Of a stretch of DNA of 64,000 bases, positions 54,513 to 62,532 are shown one piece after another; the first letter of the stretch is position 1, and every line of letters starts with the position of its first letter. The DNA comes from JBJMQS01 sp045802605 (lineage in GTDB: Bacteria > Planctomycetota > Planctomycetia > Gemmatales > Gemmataceae): assembly GCA_045802605.1 (NCBI GenBank), contig JBJMQS010000036.1, forward strand, positions 62,001 to 126,000. The letters are read 5' to 3'. The notes under the pieces are model-generated. The model did no database searches. It was not told where the DNA came from and saw nothing but the letters and a program-made list of their open reading frames with translations. The translations under genes and the position numbers were made by a program.

Positions 54513-55991
54513 ATGTCCCTTGCGCAAAAGTTGGACAGCTTCGTCGCGGCCGCGTTCACCGGACTATGGATTCGTACCAACGAACCCGACGAAGCCGAAC
54601 GTGAGATTCTTCGGCACGCCCGCACCTCGAAATGGAAGGTCGCTTTGTGGGATGTTGCTAACGGACTTCGCATGGCCGGCCACAACGAAGCTGCCAGCCC
54701 CGGTGGCGATCCCTTAGCGGCCCTGCGCGCATTGCCCGGCTTGGTCGAGAAAGATGGAACAGCGTTGTTGGTCGTGCATAACCTGCATCGTTTTTTCAAC
54801 AACCCCGAAGTCGTGCAAACAGCGTTCAATGCAATCGTCGCCGGCAAACAATCGCGAACCTTTCTGGTTGTGCTGTCGCCGGTCGTGCAGATCCCGGTGG
54901 AGCTAGAGAAAGTGTTCATCACGCTCGAACATGACCTGCCCGACCGAGCGGCATTGGAAGCCATCGCTCGGGAACTTACCAGCGACAGTCCCGACGATCT
55001 ACCCAAGGGCGACGAACTAGACCGAGTCTTGGACGCCGCCGCAGGATTGACACGATACGAAAGCGAAGGCGCGTTCGCTTTGAGCCTGACGACTCACAAC
55101 GCGATCCGCCCCGATGTCATCTCTGGCCTTAAAGCCGAGGCGCTGAAAAAGAGCGCACTACTTTCGCTTCACCGCGGCAATGAGCGTTTTGACTCGCTCG
55201 GTGGCCTCTCCAGTCTCAAGCAGTTTTGTCAGAAGGCGCTACGATCGGGCAACTCGATTAAAGCCCGGGGAGTCCTTCTCCTTGGAGTTGCAGGTTCGGG
55301 CAAGAGTGCATTCTGCAAAGCACTGGGCAATGAAACCGGGCGGCCCACGCTCACACTGGATCTGGGTTCGCTGATGGGCAGCCTGGTCGGGTCCAGCGAG
55401 GCAAATGTACGACGCGCGTTGCAGATTGCCGATGCGATGAGTCCTTGTGTCTTGTTCTGCGACGAGGTCGAAAAAGCGCTCGCTGGCGTCGGCAGTAATG
55501 GCGACAGTGGTGTGAGCACTCGGATGTTCGGCACATTGTTGACGTGGTTGGCGGACCATGAGAGCGATGTGTTCTTCGCCTGCTCGGCCAACGACATCAG
55601 TAAGTTGCCGCCCGAGTTCGCGCGGGCCGAGCGCTTCGATGCCGTGTTCTTCCTTGACCTTCCAACCGGCAAGGACAAAGAAGCAATCTGGTCGATGTAT
55701 CGCAGCGCCTATGCGGTACCGAAATCTCAAGCGCAGCCCGACGATGGCGCTTGGACTGGCGCGGAAATCAAAAGCTGCTGTCGCTTAGCGGCGCTGTTGG
55801 GAGTTAGCCTTCAAGAGGCAGCCCACAATGTCGTGCCCGTTGCGGTGACAGCAGCCGAGCAAGTCGAGCGGCTGCGAGCTTGGGCGAGCGGACGATGCCT
55901 GTCCGCGTCCTATGCCGGCATCTATCGCCGTGCTGGTGAAGAGTCAGTCAAATCGAGCCGGCGGGTGTATCGAGGCCCTTCCGCGAACTGA
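54513..55991 (+). CDS. AAA+ ATPase (Ycf46-like)
   Basis: The 492-residue protein has a helical N-terminal region (about 1-210) and a canonical AAA+ domain: FDSLGGLSSLKQFCQKAL, Walker A GVAGSGKSAFCKALGNE near 257, Walker B MSPCVLFCDEVEKAL near 315, sensor 1 FFACSANDISKLPPEF and arginine-rich FARAERFDAVFFLDLP. This order is that of Ycf46-like ATPases. It lies 46 bp after the DUF2997 gene. Its partners suggest a multi-gene complex rather than a lone protease subunit. Intact. Confidence 0.9.
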   Translation: MSLAQKLDSFVAAAFTGLWIRTNEPDEAEREILRHARTSKWKVALWDVANGLRMAGHNEAASPGGDPLAALRALPGLVEKDGTALLVVHNLHRFFNNPEVVQTAFNAIVAGKQSRTFLVVLSPVVQIPVELEKVFITLEHDLPDRAALEAIARELTSDSPDDLPKGDELDRVLDAAAGLTRYESEGAFALSLTTHNAIRPDVISGLKAEALKKSALLSLHRGNERFDSLGGLSSLKQFCQKALRSGNSIKARGVLLLGVAGSGKSAFCKALGNETGRPTLTLDLGSLMGSLVGSSEANVRRALQIADAMSPCVLFCDEVEKALAGVGSNGDSGVSTRMFGTLLTWLADHESDVFFACSANDISKLPPEFARAERFDAVFFLDLPTGKDKEAIWSMYRSAYAVPKSQAQPDDGAWTGAEIKSCCRLAALLGVSLQEAAHNVVPVAVTAAEQVERLRAWASGRCLSASYAGIYRRAGEESVKSSRRVYRGPSAN

Positions 55992-56175
55992 GAGCTATCT
56001 TGCCCATTTTGCCAAACGCATTAGAAGCCCAAAGGATCTAGATGGCGTTTTCAAACTTGACCTCTGGGTCGGCTGAAACCCTCTAAACGCTTCCTGAGCG
56101 ATCCTGGGCGGTCCTCTGAGACATTCTCTTCGCTCACTAAATCCAAAATCCAAGAAATCTGGCCGGGAGGTGCTG

Positions 56176-57138
56176 ATGAGCACTGTTTCTTCGTTCACTG
56201 AGATCCCTTTGGAGACCACAAGCGCGGCCGATCGACTTCGCCGAATCGCGGCCGCCGTCCGTGTCGCCTTTACGTGGTGGGGAACTCATCGCGCTTTGAC
56301 CGGCGACCAGAAGGATGCCGTTTGCGAAGCCACGGGCGCTGACACCCGCTTGCTCAGCGCGGGCAAACGGATCGTGGATGTTGCCCACCCAGCATTCCGA
56401 CGTCTGACCTCGGTGCGCACCCAAGTGGTGAAGCACTGGCGGTCGGTCACGCTGCCGTACGTCGACTCCGGTGTACGGCTGATACGACAATCCGACGTGG
56501 CTGCCTTCAATCTCACGATGGAAGGCTTCCGTAACGATCTCGCTCACGCGGAACGCGGTTTGTCAGCAGCGTTCGAGCAGATCAAGACCGATGCCCGAAA
56601 ACGGCTTGGCAGTCTGTACGACGCGACTGATTATCCAGCGGAGATTCGCCGGCTGTTCGCGCTGGACTGGGATTACCCGGCGGTCGAGCCTCCGGCGTAC
56701 CTGATGCGATTAGCGCCCGACGTGTACGAGCAGCAGAAAGAGCGCGTTGGCCAGCGGTTTGAAGAGGCCGTGCAACTCGCCGAGCAAGCCTTTATGACGG
56801 AGTTCACCCGGCTGCTCAGTCACCTGACCGAACGCTTACGCGACGGTGACGACGGTGAACGGCGGGTCTTTCGTGATTCTGCGGTGACCAATCTCAGCGA
56901 GTTCTTCAACCGCTTCCGGGCACTAAACATCAGGAGCAACGCGGACCTCGATCACTTGGTTGATCAGGCTCGTCAGCTTGTTACCGGCGTGACGCCCCAT
57001 GAGCTGCGCAGCAATGACGATCTCCGTTCCCGGATTGCCAGCGAGATGTCAGTTGTTCAGTCACAAGTCGACGCCATGATCATCGAGAGGCCAAGACGCT
57101 CGATCATCCGGCCCTCAGCACGATCTGGAGGGGCATGA
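56176..57138 (+). CDS. hypothetical helical protein (DUF3150-like)
   Basis: ATG 56176 follows GGGAGGTGCTG. The 320-residue product is all-alpha: DRLRRIAAAVRVAFTWWGTH, TSVRTQVVKHWRSVTLPYVD, ERVGQRFEEAVQLAEQAFM and ELRSNDDLRSRIASEMSVV. Length, helical content and position after an AAA+ ATPase recall DUF3150 proteins of mobile elements, but this match is only by feel. Its last bases overlap the next gene by 4 bp. Likely a structural partner of the ATPase. Confidence 0.7.
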   Translation: MSTVSSFTEIPLETTSAADRLRRIAAAVRVAFTWWGTHRALTGDQKDAVCEATGADTRLLSAGKRIVDVAHPAFRRLTSVRTQVVKHWRSVTLPYVDSGVRLIRQSDVAAFNLTMEGFRNDLAHAERGLSAAFEQIKTDARKRLGSLYDATDYPAEIRRLFALDWDYPAVEPPAYLMRLAPDVYEQQKERVGQRFEEAVQLAEQAFMTEFTRLLSHLTERLRDGDDGERRVFRDSAVTNLSEFFNRFRALNIRSNADLDHLVDQARQLVTGVTPHELRSNDDLRSRIASEMSVVQSQVDAMIIERPRRSIIRPSARSGGA

Positions 57139-57365
57139 TGCAACTGGTTATTGACCGCTCGGGCGTCGTCCACGCGGTCTACGACGAGATCATAGATCTC
57201 GCAAGGCTCGGATCACTTACGATCCGCCGAGCCAGCCATGTTGAACCGGACGCTCGCGGCAACTGGTTTGCCGACCTCTCACCCGTTGATGGACCAAAAC
57301 TCGGACCATTTTCGCATCGCACGGCCGCTCTGAAGGCTGAACGAGATTGGTTGGAAGGCCACTGA
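57135..57365 (+). CDS. hypothetical protein, 76 aa
   Basis: ATG 57135 overlaps the preceding stop by 4 bp. The product MMQLVIDRSGVVHAVYDEII continues with LARLGSLTIRRASHVEPDA and a tryptophan-containing C-terminus (NWFADLSPVDGPKLGPFSHR). It looks like a small beta-rich domain of the type seen in phage and element accessory genes. Function unknown. Confidence 0.65.
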   Translation: MMQLVIDRSGVVHAVYDEIIDLARLGSLTIRRASHVEPDARGNWFADLSPVDGPKLGPFSHRTAALKAERDWLEGH

Positions 57366-57449
57366 CCACGCTCGATTTAGAGCTTCATTTCTGTCGCCCC
57401 TGCTTTTCACCTCCCTCTGTCCCTTCCTTCACTTACAGGAGTGATTTCC

Positions 57450-57647
57450 ATGACCCAGCAACAGCTCGACTGCGCGATCGCCCGCGCCACCGGCGAGACC
57501 ATCGACCGTGTGCAACGGACGGGCTTCAGCGAGATGCCCATGCCACGCCTCATGCCGCTGCGCTTCAGCGGACTTTATCAACGTGCGCGCCTCGCGCGCA
57601 ATGCCAGAAAACTTCGTACGGAGTCGGCAACACGGATTGCGAGTTGA
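57450..57647 (+). CDS. small hypothetical protein, 65 aa
   Basis: ATG 57450 is preceded by CAGGAGTGATTTCC, a good ribosome binding site. The product starts MTQQQLDCAIARATGETIDR and has a proline-rich middle (SEMPMPRLMPLRFSGLYQ), then a basic tail. I recognise the first part as a short helical motif repeated in planctomycete element proteins of unknown role. Same strand as its neighbours. Confidence 0.55.
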   Translation: MTQQQLDCAIARATGETIDRVQRTGFSEMPMPRLMPLRFSGLYQRARLARNARKLRTESATRIAS

Positions 57648-57723
57648 CCGCCATCGGATTCTTACCGCCGCGGCGTGGCTCGCTGTCACGTCGCGGCACT
57701 TCATCACTCACGAAAGGCCAAGC

Positions 57724-59136
57724 ATGATCGAACTATCACGCAAACTCGCACGGCGCATTCACGGCGTCTTGCGTCGTGTGTTTCGCAAGCCCTATCAAGT
57801 CGCACCAGTCATTGCATTCGCCGCTGGGCGAGATGGTCTCATCGTGCAAGCGCGGCATACCGAGATCGCAGTTGAGTACCGTCACGCCGGATCATTTCCT
57901 CGGGCTGATCTCGTCGTCTCAATGGAAACCTTGGCTGCGGTCGCCGGCAGTGACGAAACGGTGGTCACAATGCGCCCCGGCGCGGCTGGCCAAGTCGTCG
58001 CCACCTGGACTGATCGTGATGTGCCGCAGGTCACCGCGTTTCTAGTTCCCGACGCGAAGGGAATGCCAGCGTTCCCAGATTTGCCTGAACAATGGACGGC
58101 AAATCCACCGGCGCTCCTCGCGGCAATCGACGAGGCATCGCGGACGACGGCGACCGACTCGGTGCGGTTTGCGCTCCAGCGAATCCAGCTCAACGCCAAA
58201 GCCGGCAAAGTCGTGGGCACCGACAGCAAAAACCTGTTCATCGCGGGTGGATTCGACTTCGGATTCCAAGAAGACGTATTGATTCCGAGGATCATGGCGT
58301 TCAATCAGGCGGAACTTGGCGAGACCGATCTCGTGGAGATCGGTCGCACCGAAAATCATGTCGCGATTCGCTGTGGCCCTTGGACGTGTACTTTGGCAAT
58401 CGACACCGTTGGCCGGTATCCGGACGTTGAGAGCGTTATTCCACGTCGCTCAGCCAATGCCGCGACCTGTCGATTCGACGCCGAGGATTCCGCATTCTTG
58501 TTGCGGGCCTTGCCGCGACTGCCGGGCAAAGAATCACCGAATCCTATCACGCTGGCCTTGAATGGCCGCGTCGTTCTTCGGAGTCGAGCCACCGATCAGC
58601 CTCAGACCACTGAGTTGGTCTTGGCTCGTTCGGCGTGTGGTGGACCACCAAGCCTTTTGAATCTGAATCGCGATCACTTGCATCGTGCACTCTCGCTCGG
58701 CTTCCGCGAGCTGACGGTGGTTAATCCTGACCGGCCTTTGGTTTTTCGCGATGAGCGTCGAACTTACGTCACCATGCCGTTGACTGCGAAAGACGCTCTA
58801 ACGCCAAGCGCTGATGTGTTGCAAGTCAACTCTGCGAACATGCCGTCAACTGCTTTCAAACCCAAACCGGAGAAACACATGGCCACGCCTTCAACGAATG
58901 GCGTCGATCACGAAGAAACATCGCGTCGGCAGCGCAGTCCATCCGTCAACAAATCAAACGGGCGGGTCACCTTAGCCACCCTGATCACGGAAGCCCAGCG
59001 CCTCAAGGAATCGGCCCGAGAGATGTTCAGCAAAGCGAATCGACTGACGGGTACCTTGAAGCGGCACCGTAAGCAGGCTCGATTGACTGCTTCCACCTTA
59101 CGATCGCTCAAACAACTTCACGTTATCGACGCCTAA
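57724..59136 (+). CDS. DNA sliding-clamp (DnaN)-like protein
   Basis: The 470-residue protein reads like a beta clamp. A first domain covers VAPVIAFAAGRDGLIVQARH and SMETLAAVAGSDETVVTM. A second has SVRFALQRIQLNAKAGKVVG then TDSKNLFIAGG, the R-F-A-L and TDxxxL positions of DnaN, and VGRYPDVESVIPRRSANAAT, equal to the GRFPDYxxVIP motif. A third ends RRTYVTMPLTA, equal to the VVMPMR end of clamps. A C-terminal extension of about 95 basic residues follows (KANRLTGTLKRHRKQARLTA). Starts at ATG 57724. It is clearly divergent from chromosomal DnaN and is encoded with a nuclease and a ligase. Confidence 0.75.
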   Translation: MIELSRKLARRIHGVLRRVFRKPYQVAPVIAFAAGRDGLIVQARHTEIAVEYRHAGSFPRADLVVSMETLAAVAGSDETVVTMRPGAAGQVVATWTDRDVPQVTAFLVPDAKGMPAFPDLPEQWTANPPALLAAIDEASRTTATDSVRFALQRIQLNAKAGKVVGTDSKNLFIAGGFDFGFQEDVLIPRIMAFNQAELGETDLVEIGRTENHVAIRCGPWTCTLAIDTVGRYPDVESVIPRRSANAATCRFDAEDSAFLLRALPRLPGKESPNPITLALNGRVVLRSRATDQPQTTELVLARSACGGPPSLLNLNRDHLHRALSLGFRELTVVNPDRPLVFRDERRTYVTMPLTAKDALTPSADVLQVNSANMPSTAFKPKPEKHMATPSTNGVDHEETSRRQRSPSVNKSNGRVTLATLITEAQRLKESAREMFSKANRLTGTLKRHRKQARLTASTLRSLKQLHVIDA

Positions 59137-59206
59137 ATCCTTCCCGTCACCGATCTGCTCTGAATGGGGCAGATCGGTGACGGGGCACTTCACTCGGGGA
59201 ACAAGC

Positions 59207-59683
59207 ATGCTCAAAGCAAATATCGGCGCTACCCGCAAGGTGACTGACAACAACTATGGCAGCAAAGGCGCGTCGGTCAACTTCGAGATCGAACTCGACA
59301 CCGCTCTACTGCAAGATTCGGCAAAGCTGCAAGAAAAGGTCCGCCACGTATTCGGCCTCGTGCGCACCGCCTTGGAGCAGGAGCTGAATGGCAACGCACC
59401 GAGCGAGGGCAGTGCGGCTTCTTCAACGCGCAACGGTGATCGGTCGGCGGCGACGCCTGCCTATAGCAATGGTCATTCGGCGCAGGAAACTCGGCCGCGA
59501 CCGGCGACATCTGCTCAGATCAAGGCGCTCCGCGCGATCGCGCGCAACAACAACGTCGATCTTGGCGAATACTTGCACCAGACCTTCCGGGTGTCGCGGC
59601 CGGAAGCGCTTTCGATCAAACAGGCGAGCGTCGCGATTGACGAACTGAAATCAGCCAACGCGGTGGCCGGAGTGGGCCGGTGA
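59207..59683 (+). CDS. hypothetical element protein, possible ssDNA-annealing accessory
   Basis: The 158-residue protein starts at ATG 59207. The N-terminal half is beta-rich (MLKANIGATRKVTDNNYGSK; VNFEIELDTALLQDS), a linker is low in complexity, and the C-terminal part reads TSAQIKALRAIARNNNVDLG and LSIKQASVAIDELKSA. This last pattern (SxxQxxAI-xIA... LSxxEASxxIDxLK) is seen at the C-terminus of phage recombination-associated proteins. The stop overlaps the GTG start of the nuclease gene. Function inferred only weakly. Confidence 0.6.
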   Translation: MLKANIGATRKVTDNNYGSKGASVNFEIELDTALLQDSAKLQEKVRHVFGLVRTALEQELNGNAPSEGSAASSTRNGDRSAATPAYSNGHSAQETRPRPATSAQIKALRAIARNNNVDLGEYLHQTFRVSRPEALSIKQASVAIDELKSANAVAGVGR

Positions 59684-60507
59684 ATGACGCCAACTATCCT
59701 AGGCACTGGCCTGGCACCGCAAATCTCGATCACCTCAGTTACTCCAAGATCGCCCTTTATCGCCAGTGCCCGCTTCGGTTTCAGTTCAGGTACATTCACC
59801 GACTGCCCGAAGAGATGATCCCTTCTAGTTTGCTCTTCGGGTCAGCTTTTCACGCTTCACTTGAAGAGTATTTTCAACATTTCATGATTCACGGCCAATC
59901 GCCCGGCCTTGATCAACTTCAGCAGGTCTTCTGGGACCGTTGGCATCGTGAACCGGCGAGCCGGATCGCATTCAATCGCGATGAGAGTGTCGTCACGGTC
60001 GCCTGCATGGTGGAAGTGATGTTGCGGGCATTCCTCGCGAGCGATCTTGCTGCGCCTACGGGGACGATTATCGGCATCGAGGAGGAAATCACGGGATCAA
60101 TCGTGCCGGGATGCCCGGATCTCTTGGCCCGGCTCGATCTCGTGATCGACGCAGGCGATGCCATGCAACTGATCGACTTCAAGACGGCACGGCGCCCCTG
60201 GAACTCCGAGACAGTTTCACAGTCGGCAGCCCAACTGCATCTCTATGGCCAGGTCGGTCGCTCACTCGCCGATGGGAAACCACTGCGTCTTCAGTTCGCT
60301 GTGCTAACGAAAGCCAAACGCAGCCCCAAGGTTTCACTGCACACGGTCGCAAACGATGTGTGTGCCGTGTCGGAGACTTTGCGGATGGTTGCGCGGACTT
60401 GGGATGCGATCCGAAGCGGCGAGTTCCCCGCGAACCCGTCGCCCATCTATTGTCCACGCTGCCCTTATAGGCAGCGATGCCCGGCATGGAATCACCGAAG
60501 CTTCTAA
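59680..60507 (+). CDS. PD-(D/E)XK nuclease (RecB/Cas4-like)
   Basis: The 275-residue protein starts at GTG 59680, overlapping the upstream stop by four bases. It has the RecB/Cas4 layout: LSYSKIALYRQCPLRFQFRY with the first Cys, FGSAFHASLEEYF, the catalytic D in GCPDLLARLDLVIDAG, ..QLIDFKTAR (D and K of the active site), QSAAQLHLYGQVG (QhxxY motif), and a cysteine cluster YCPRCPYRQRCPAW. The four cysteines suggest a 4Fe-4S cluster. It is an exonuclease-type enzyme, likely acting with the clamp and ligase encoded beside it. Confidence 0.88.
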   Translation: MNDANYPRHWPGTANLDHLSYSKIALYRQCPLRFQFRYIHRLPEEMIPSSLLFGSAFHASLEEYFQHFMIHGQSPGLDQLQQVFWDRWHREPASRIAFNRDESVVTVACMVEVMLRAFLASDLAAPTGTIIGIEEEITGSIVPGCPDLLARLDLVIDAGDAMQLIDFKTARRPWNSETVSQSAAQLHLYGQVGRSLADGKPLRLQFAVLTKAKRSPKVSLHTVANDVCAVSETLRMVARTWDAIRSGEFPANPSPIYCPRCPYRQRCPAWNHRSF

Positions 60508-60540
60508 CGACTCCACTTCACTCCAGAATGAGGTTCCATC

Positions 60541-61815
60541 ATGCGCGATCTGCGTGACGGTGAGTCATTGGAAGTCCAAGGCTCAAACAGTCGTCCCTAC
60601 GTTCTCAAGAACGTGGGCGGAGTCTACTCATGTTCATGCCCTGCGTGGCGAAATCAATCACTTCCGATTGAGCGGCGCACCTGCAAGCATCTGCGACAGA
60701 TGCGGGGCGATCAAGCCGAACACAAGCGTGTCGGCGATGCTTCCTCATCTCGAATGATTGACGCGGCAAAGCCGAAGCCAACTGCTCCGCCGCTTTTGCT
60801 CGCGGAGAGTTGGGACGGCGAGGCCAACCCGGCCGGCTGGTGGATGAGTGAAAAGATGGATGGTGTGCGGGCGTTCTGGACCGGAACTGAGTTTTTGTCG
60901 CGTTTGGGCAACAGATTGCATGCCCCGGATTGGTTTACTGCTGGGTTGCCAAATGTGGCGCTGGATGGCGAGTTATGGATTGCGCGGAAAACATTCCAGC
61001 GAACCGTCAGTGTCGTCCGCCGTCATGACCAAAGTGAGGACTGGCGGCAGGTGCGATTCGTCGCGTTCGATGCTCCGGAAAACGGAGCGACCTTCGAGAA
61101 GCGTGTGGAAACGATCGAGCGCATCATGCGCACCAATCGTCCGACCTACGCCCGGGCACTGGCCCAATCCGCATGTATTGGCGTCGATCACCTGCGTCGT
61201 GAACTGGCAGCAATCGAGGCTCAAGGCGGCGAAGGTATCATGTTGCGAGAGCCAGGTTCACTCTATATCGCCGGCCGCTCGCCGACGCTGTTGAAAGTGA
61301 AATCGTTTTACACGGACGAGGGCCGAGTCGTTGGCCACGAGGCGGGTAAAGGTCGGCATCGCGGCCGGCTCGGTGCACTGCTGCTAGAGCTGCCCAACGG
61401 CAAAAAGTTCGCGGTCGGTAGTGGCATGTCCGATGCTGATCGGTCAAGTCCACCGCCAGTCGGTGCCCTGGTGACATTCCGCTTTCAAGAACTGACCGAT
61501 GGGGGCATCCCCAGATTTCCGATCTATGTCAGAGTTCGCTCGCTTCCGATTCTTCCTTCAACATTCACAGGGGAACAATACATGGCAACTCAAACTCGAC
61601 AAACTAAAGCACGTCGATTCGAGCATGTGATTGGTTCGAGTGACAAGTTTTACCAGATCGAAGTCGTTGGAAACGATGTCGTCGTTCGATACGGCCGCAA
61701 CGGTACGGACGGACAAACTTTGACCAAGTCATTTCCCGATCCGTCTTCCGCACAGCGCCACGCGGACAAGCTGATCGCGCAAAAACTGGGCAAGGGTTAC
61801 ATCGAAATCGGGTAG
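60541..61815 (+). CDS. ATP-dependent DNA ligase with SWIM and WGR domains
   Basis: The 424-residue protein has three parts. Residues about 28-58 form a SWIM zinc finger (YSCSCPAWRNQSLPI, ERRTCKHLRQ). Residues about 85-345 form an ATP-dependent DNA ligase: SEKMDGVRAFWTG with the adenylated Lys near 105, LDGELWIARKTFQ, GGEGIMLREPGSLYI, LLKVKSFYTDEGRVV and an OB fold. Residues about 350-424 form a WGR domain (FYQIEVVGNDVVVRYGRNG), known from PARPs and bacterial regulators. The frame is continuous across all three. It joins DNA ends; the fusion is unusual. The next gene starts after a perfect palindrome. Confidence 0.9.
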   Translation: MRDLRDGESLEVQGSNSRPYVLKNVGGVYSCSCPAWRNQSLPIERRTCKHLRQMRGDQAEHKRVGDASSSRMIDAAKPKPTAPPLLLAESWDGEANPAGWWMSEKMDGVRAFWTGTEFLSRLGNRLHAPDWFTAGLPNVALDGELWIARKTFQRTVSVVRRHDQSEDWRQVRFVAFDAPENGATFEKRVETIERIMRTNRPTYARALAQSACIGVDHLRRELAAIEAQGGEGIMLREPGSLYIAGRSPTLLKVKSFYTDEGRVVGHEAGKGRHRGRLGALLLELPNGKKFAVGSGMSDADRSSPPPVGALVTFRFQELTDGGIPRFPIYVRVRSLPILPSTFTGEQYMATQTRQTKARRFEHVIGSSDKFYQIEVVGNDVVVRYGRNGTDGQTLTKSFPDPSSAQRHADKLIAQKLGKGYIEIG

Positions 61816-61832
61816 TCTTGCGGCACGTTGGG

Positions 61833-61862
61833 CCAGTGGCGCTGGCGCGCCAGCGCCACTGG
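61833..61862. repeat. perfect 30-bp palindrome
   Basis: CCAGTGGCGCTGGCG is followed directly by its exact reverse complement, with no spacer. It starts 17 bp after the ligase stop. As RNA the arms would form a stem with no loop, so a DNA-level role (protein binding, recombination site) or a terminator at the end of the ligase gene are both possible. No T run follows. Confidence 0.9.
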
Positions 61863-61895
61863 GTTGGGGTGGAGGAATCCGACAAGGGAGGTGTT

Positions 61896-62084
61896 GTGTT
61901 CGTTACGCTGGAAGAGTTTCAGATCAGCCTGTTGGTGAAGAGCGCGGAATCGGACAAGGCAGTGAGAATCATGTCGCGCCTCATCAAGTCGCGGGCATTT
62001 CGAGAGCAACTGGCGACCGCCGTCCGGAATGTAGTCCAATGCCAGCCAGAGCTGAAAAATCTGCGAATCAAAATCGGAAGGTAA
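61896..62084 (+). CDS. hypothetical protein, 62 aa
   Basis: GTG 61896 follows GGGAGGTGTT, a good ribosome binding site, and is preferred to in-frame codons upstream that lie inside the palindrome. The product reads VFVTLEEFQISLLVKSAESD and KAVRIMSRLIKSRAFREQL. It is alpha-helical with no known motif. Confidence 0.55.
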   Translation: MFVTLEEFQISLLVKSAESDKAVRIMSRLIKSRAFREQLATAVRNVVQCQPELKNLRIKIGR

Positions 62085-62109
62085 CTGTTCGGAAATCTTG
62101 GAGGTAGTA

Positions 62110-62280
62110 ATGTCAGCACGCGAAACGCTCAACCGGGCCTATTTCCAAAGTTCGATCGTAGTGGCGGCGCTCTTGGGTGTCGCATTTAGCTCGTGGGCCA
62201 TCTTCGTGTTCGCCGCGGCCATCCTGCTGATTGGGAATGTTCTTGCCGACGAAATCCGCTTGAAGCCCAAAAAGCGTTGA
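62110..62280 (+). CDS. single-pass small membrane protein
   Basis: The 56-residue product from ATG 62110 (GGAGGTAGTA upstream) starts MSARETLNRAYFQSSIVVAA and has a long hydrophobic core that could span the membrane once or twice (VVAALLGVAFSSWAIFVFAA), ending with a basic tail RLKPKKR. It belongs to the same operon as the next tiny membrane gene. Function unknown. Confidence 0.6.
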   Translation: MSARETLNRAYFQSSIVVAALLGVAFSSWAIFVFAAAILLIGNVLADEIRLKPKKR

Positions 62281-62317
62281 TGTGACGTGGCAATCGCATT
62301 AGATCATTGGAGGAAAA

Positions 62318-62473
62318 ATGTATAGTCCCAGCCTTTTCGGCAAACTAGCGACGGCATCAGTAATAGTTGGCTTGCTCGCGACCTTTGTCGCTACCGGCGG
62401 CTGGCTCATTATGGTGCCGGTCATCGCAGCGATCACTGTCGTATTCCATCTCGCCCGGCTGGACCGCCTTTAG
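62318..62473 (+). CDS. small membrane protein, 51 aa
   Basis: ATG 62318 follows TTGGAGGAAAA, a strong ribosome binding site. The product MYSPSLFGKLATASVIVGLL has two hydrophobic stretches (ATASVIVGLLATFVATGG; WLIMVPVIAAITVVFHL). It is the last gene before the terminator at 62485-62532. Confidence 0.6.
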   Translation: MYSPSLFGKLATASVIVGLLATFVATGGWLIMVPVIAAITVVFHLARLDRL

Positions 62474-62484
62474 AAATGACGGGA

Positions 62485-62532
62485 ACCTGCGTTGGGGCCG
62501 CCTACGGGCGGTCTAGCGCAGGTATTTTTTTT
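62485..62532 (+). terminator. rho-independent terminator closing the 53.7-62.5 kb gene series
   Basis: ACCTGCG...CGCAGGT pairs outside an inner CCGCC/GGCGG stem, and the hairpin is followed by TATTTTTTTT on the plus strand. It ends the plus-strand series and lies at the 3' end of the convergent J-domain gene. Confidence 0.88.

Noticed and set aside
59680..60507. Cas4 of a CRISPR locus
   Set aside because: The nuclease has a Cas4-like cysteine and active-site pattern, but no cas1, cas2 or repeats are nearby; a repair role with clamp and ligase fits better.
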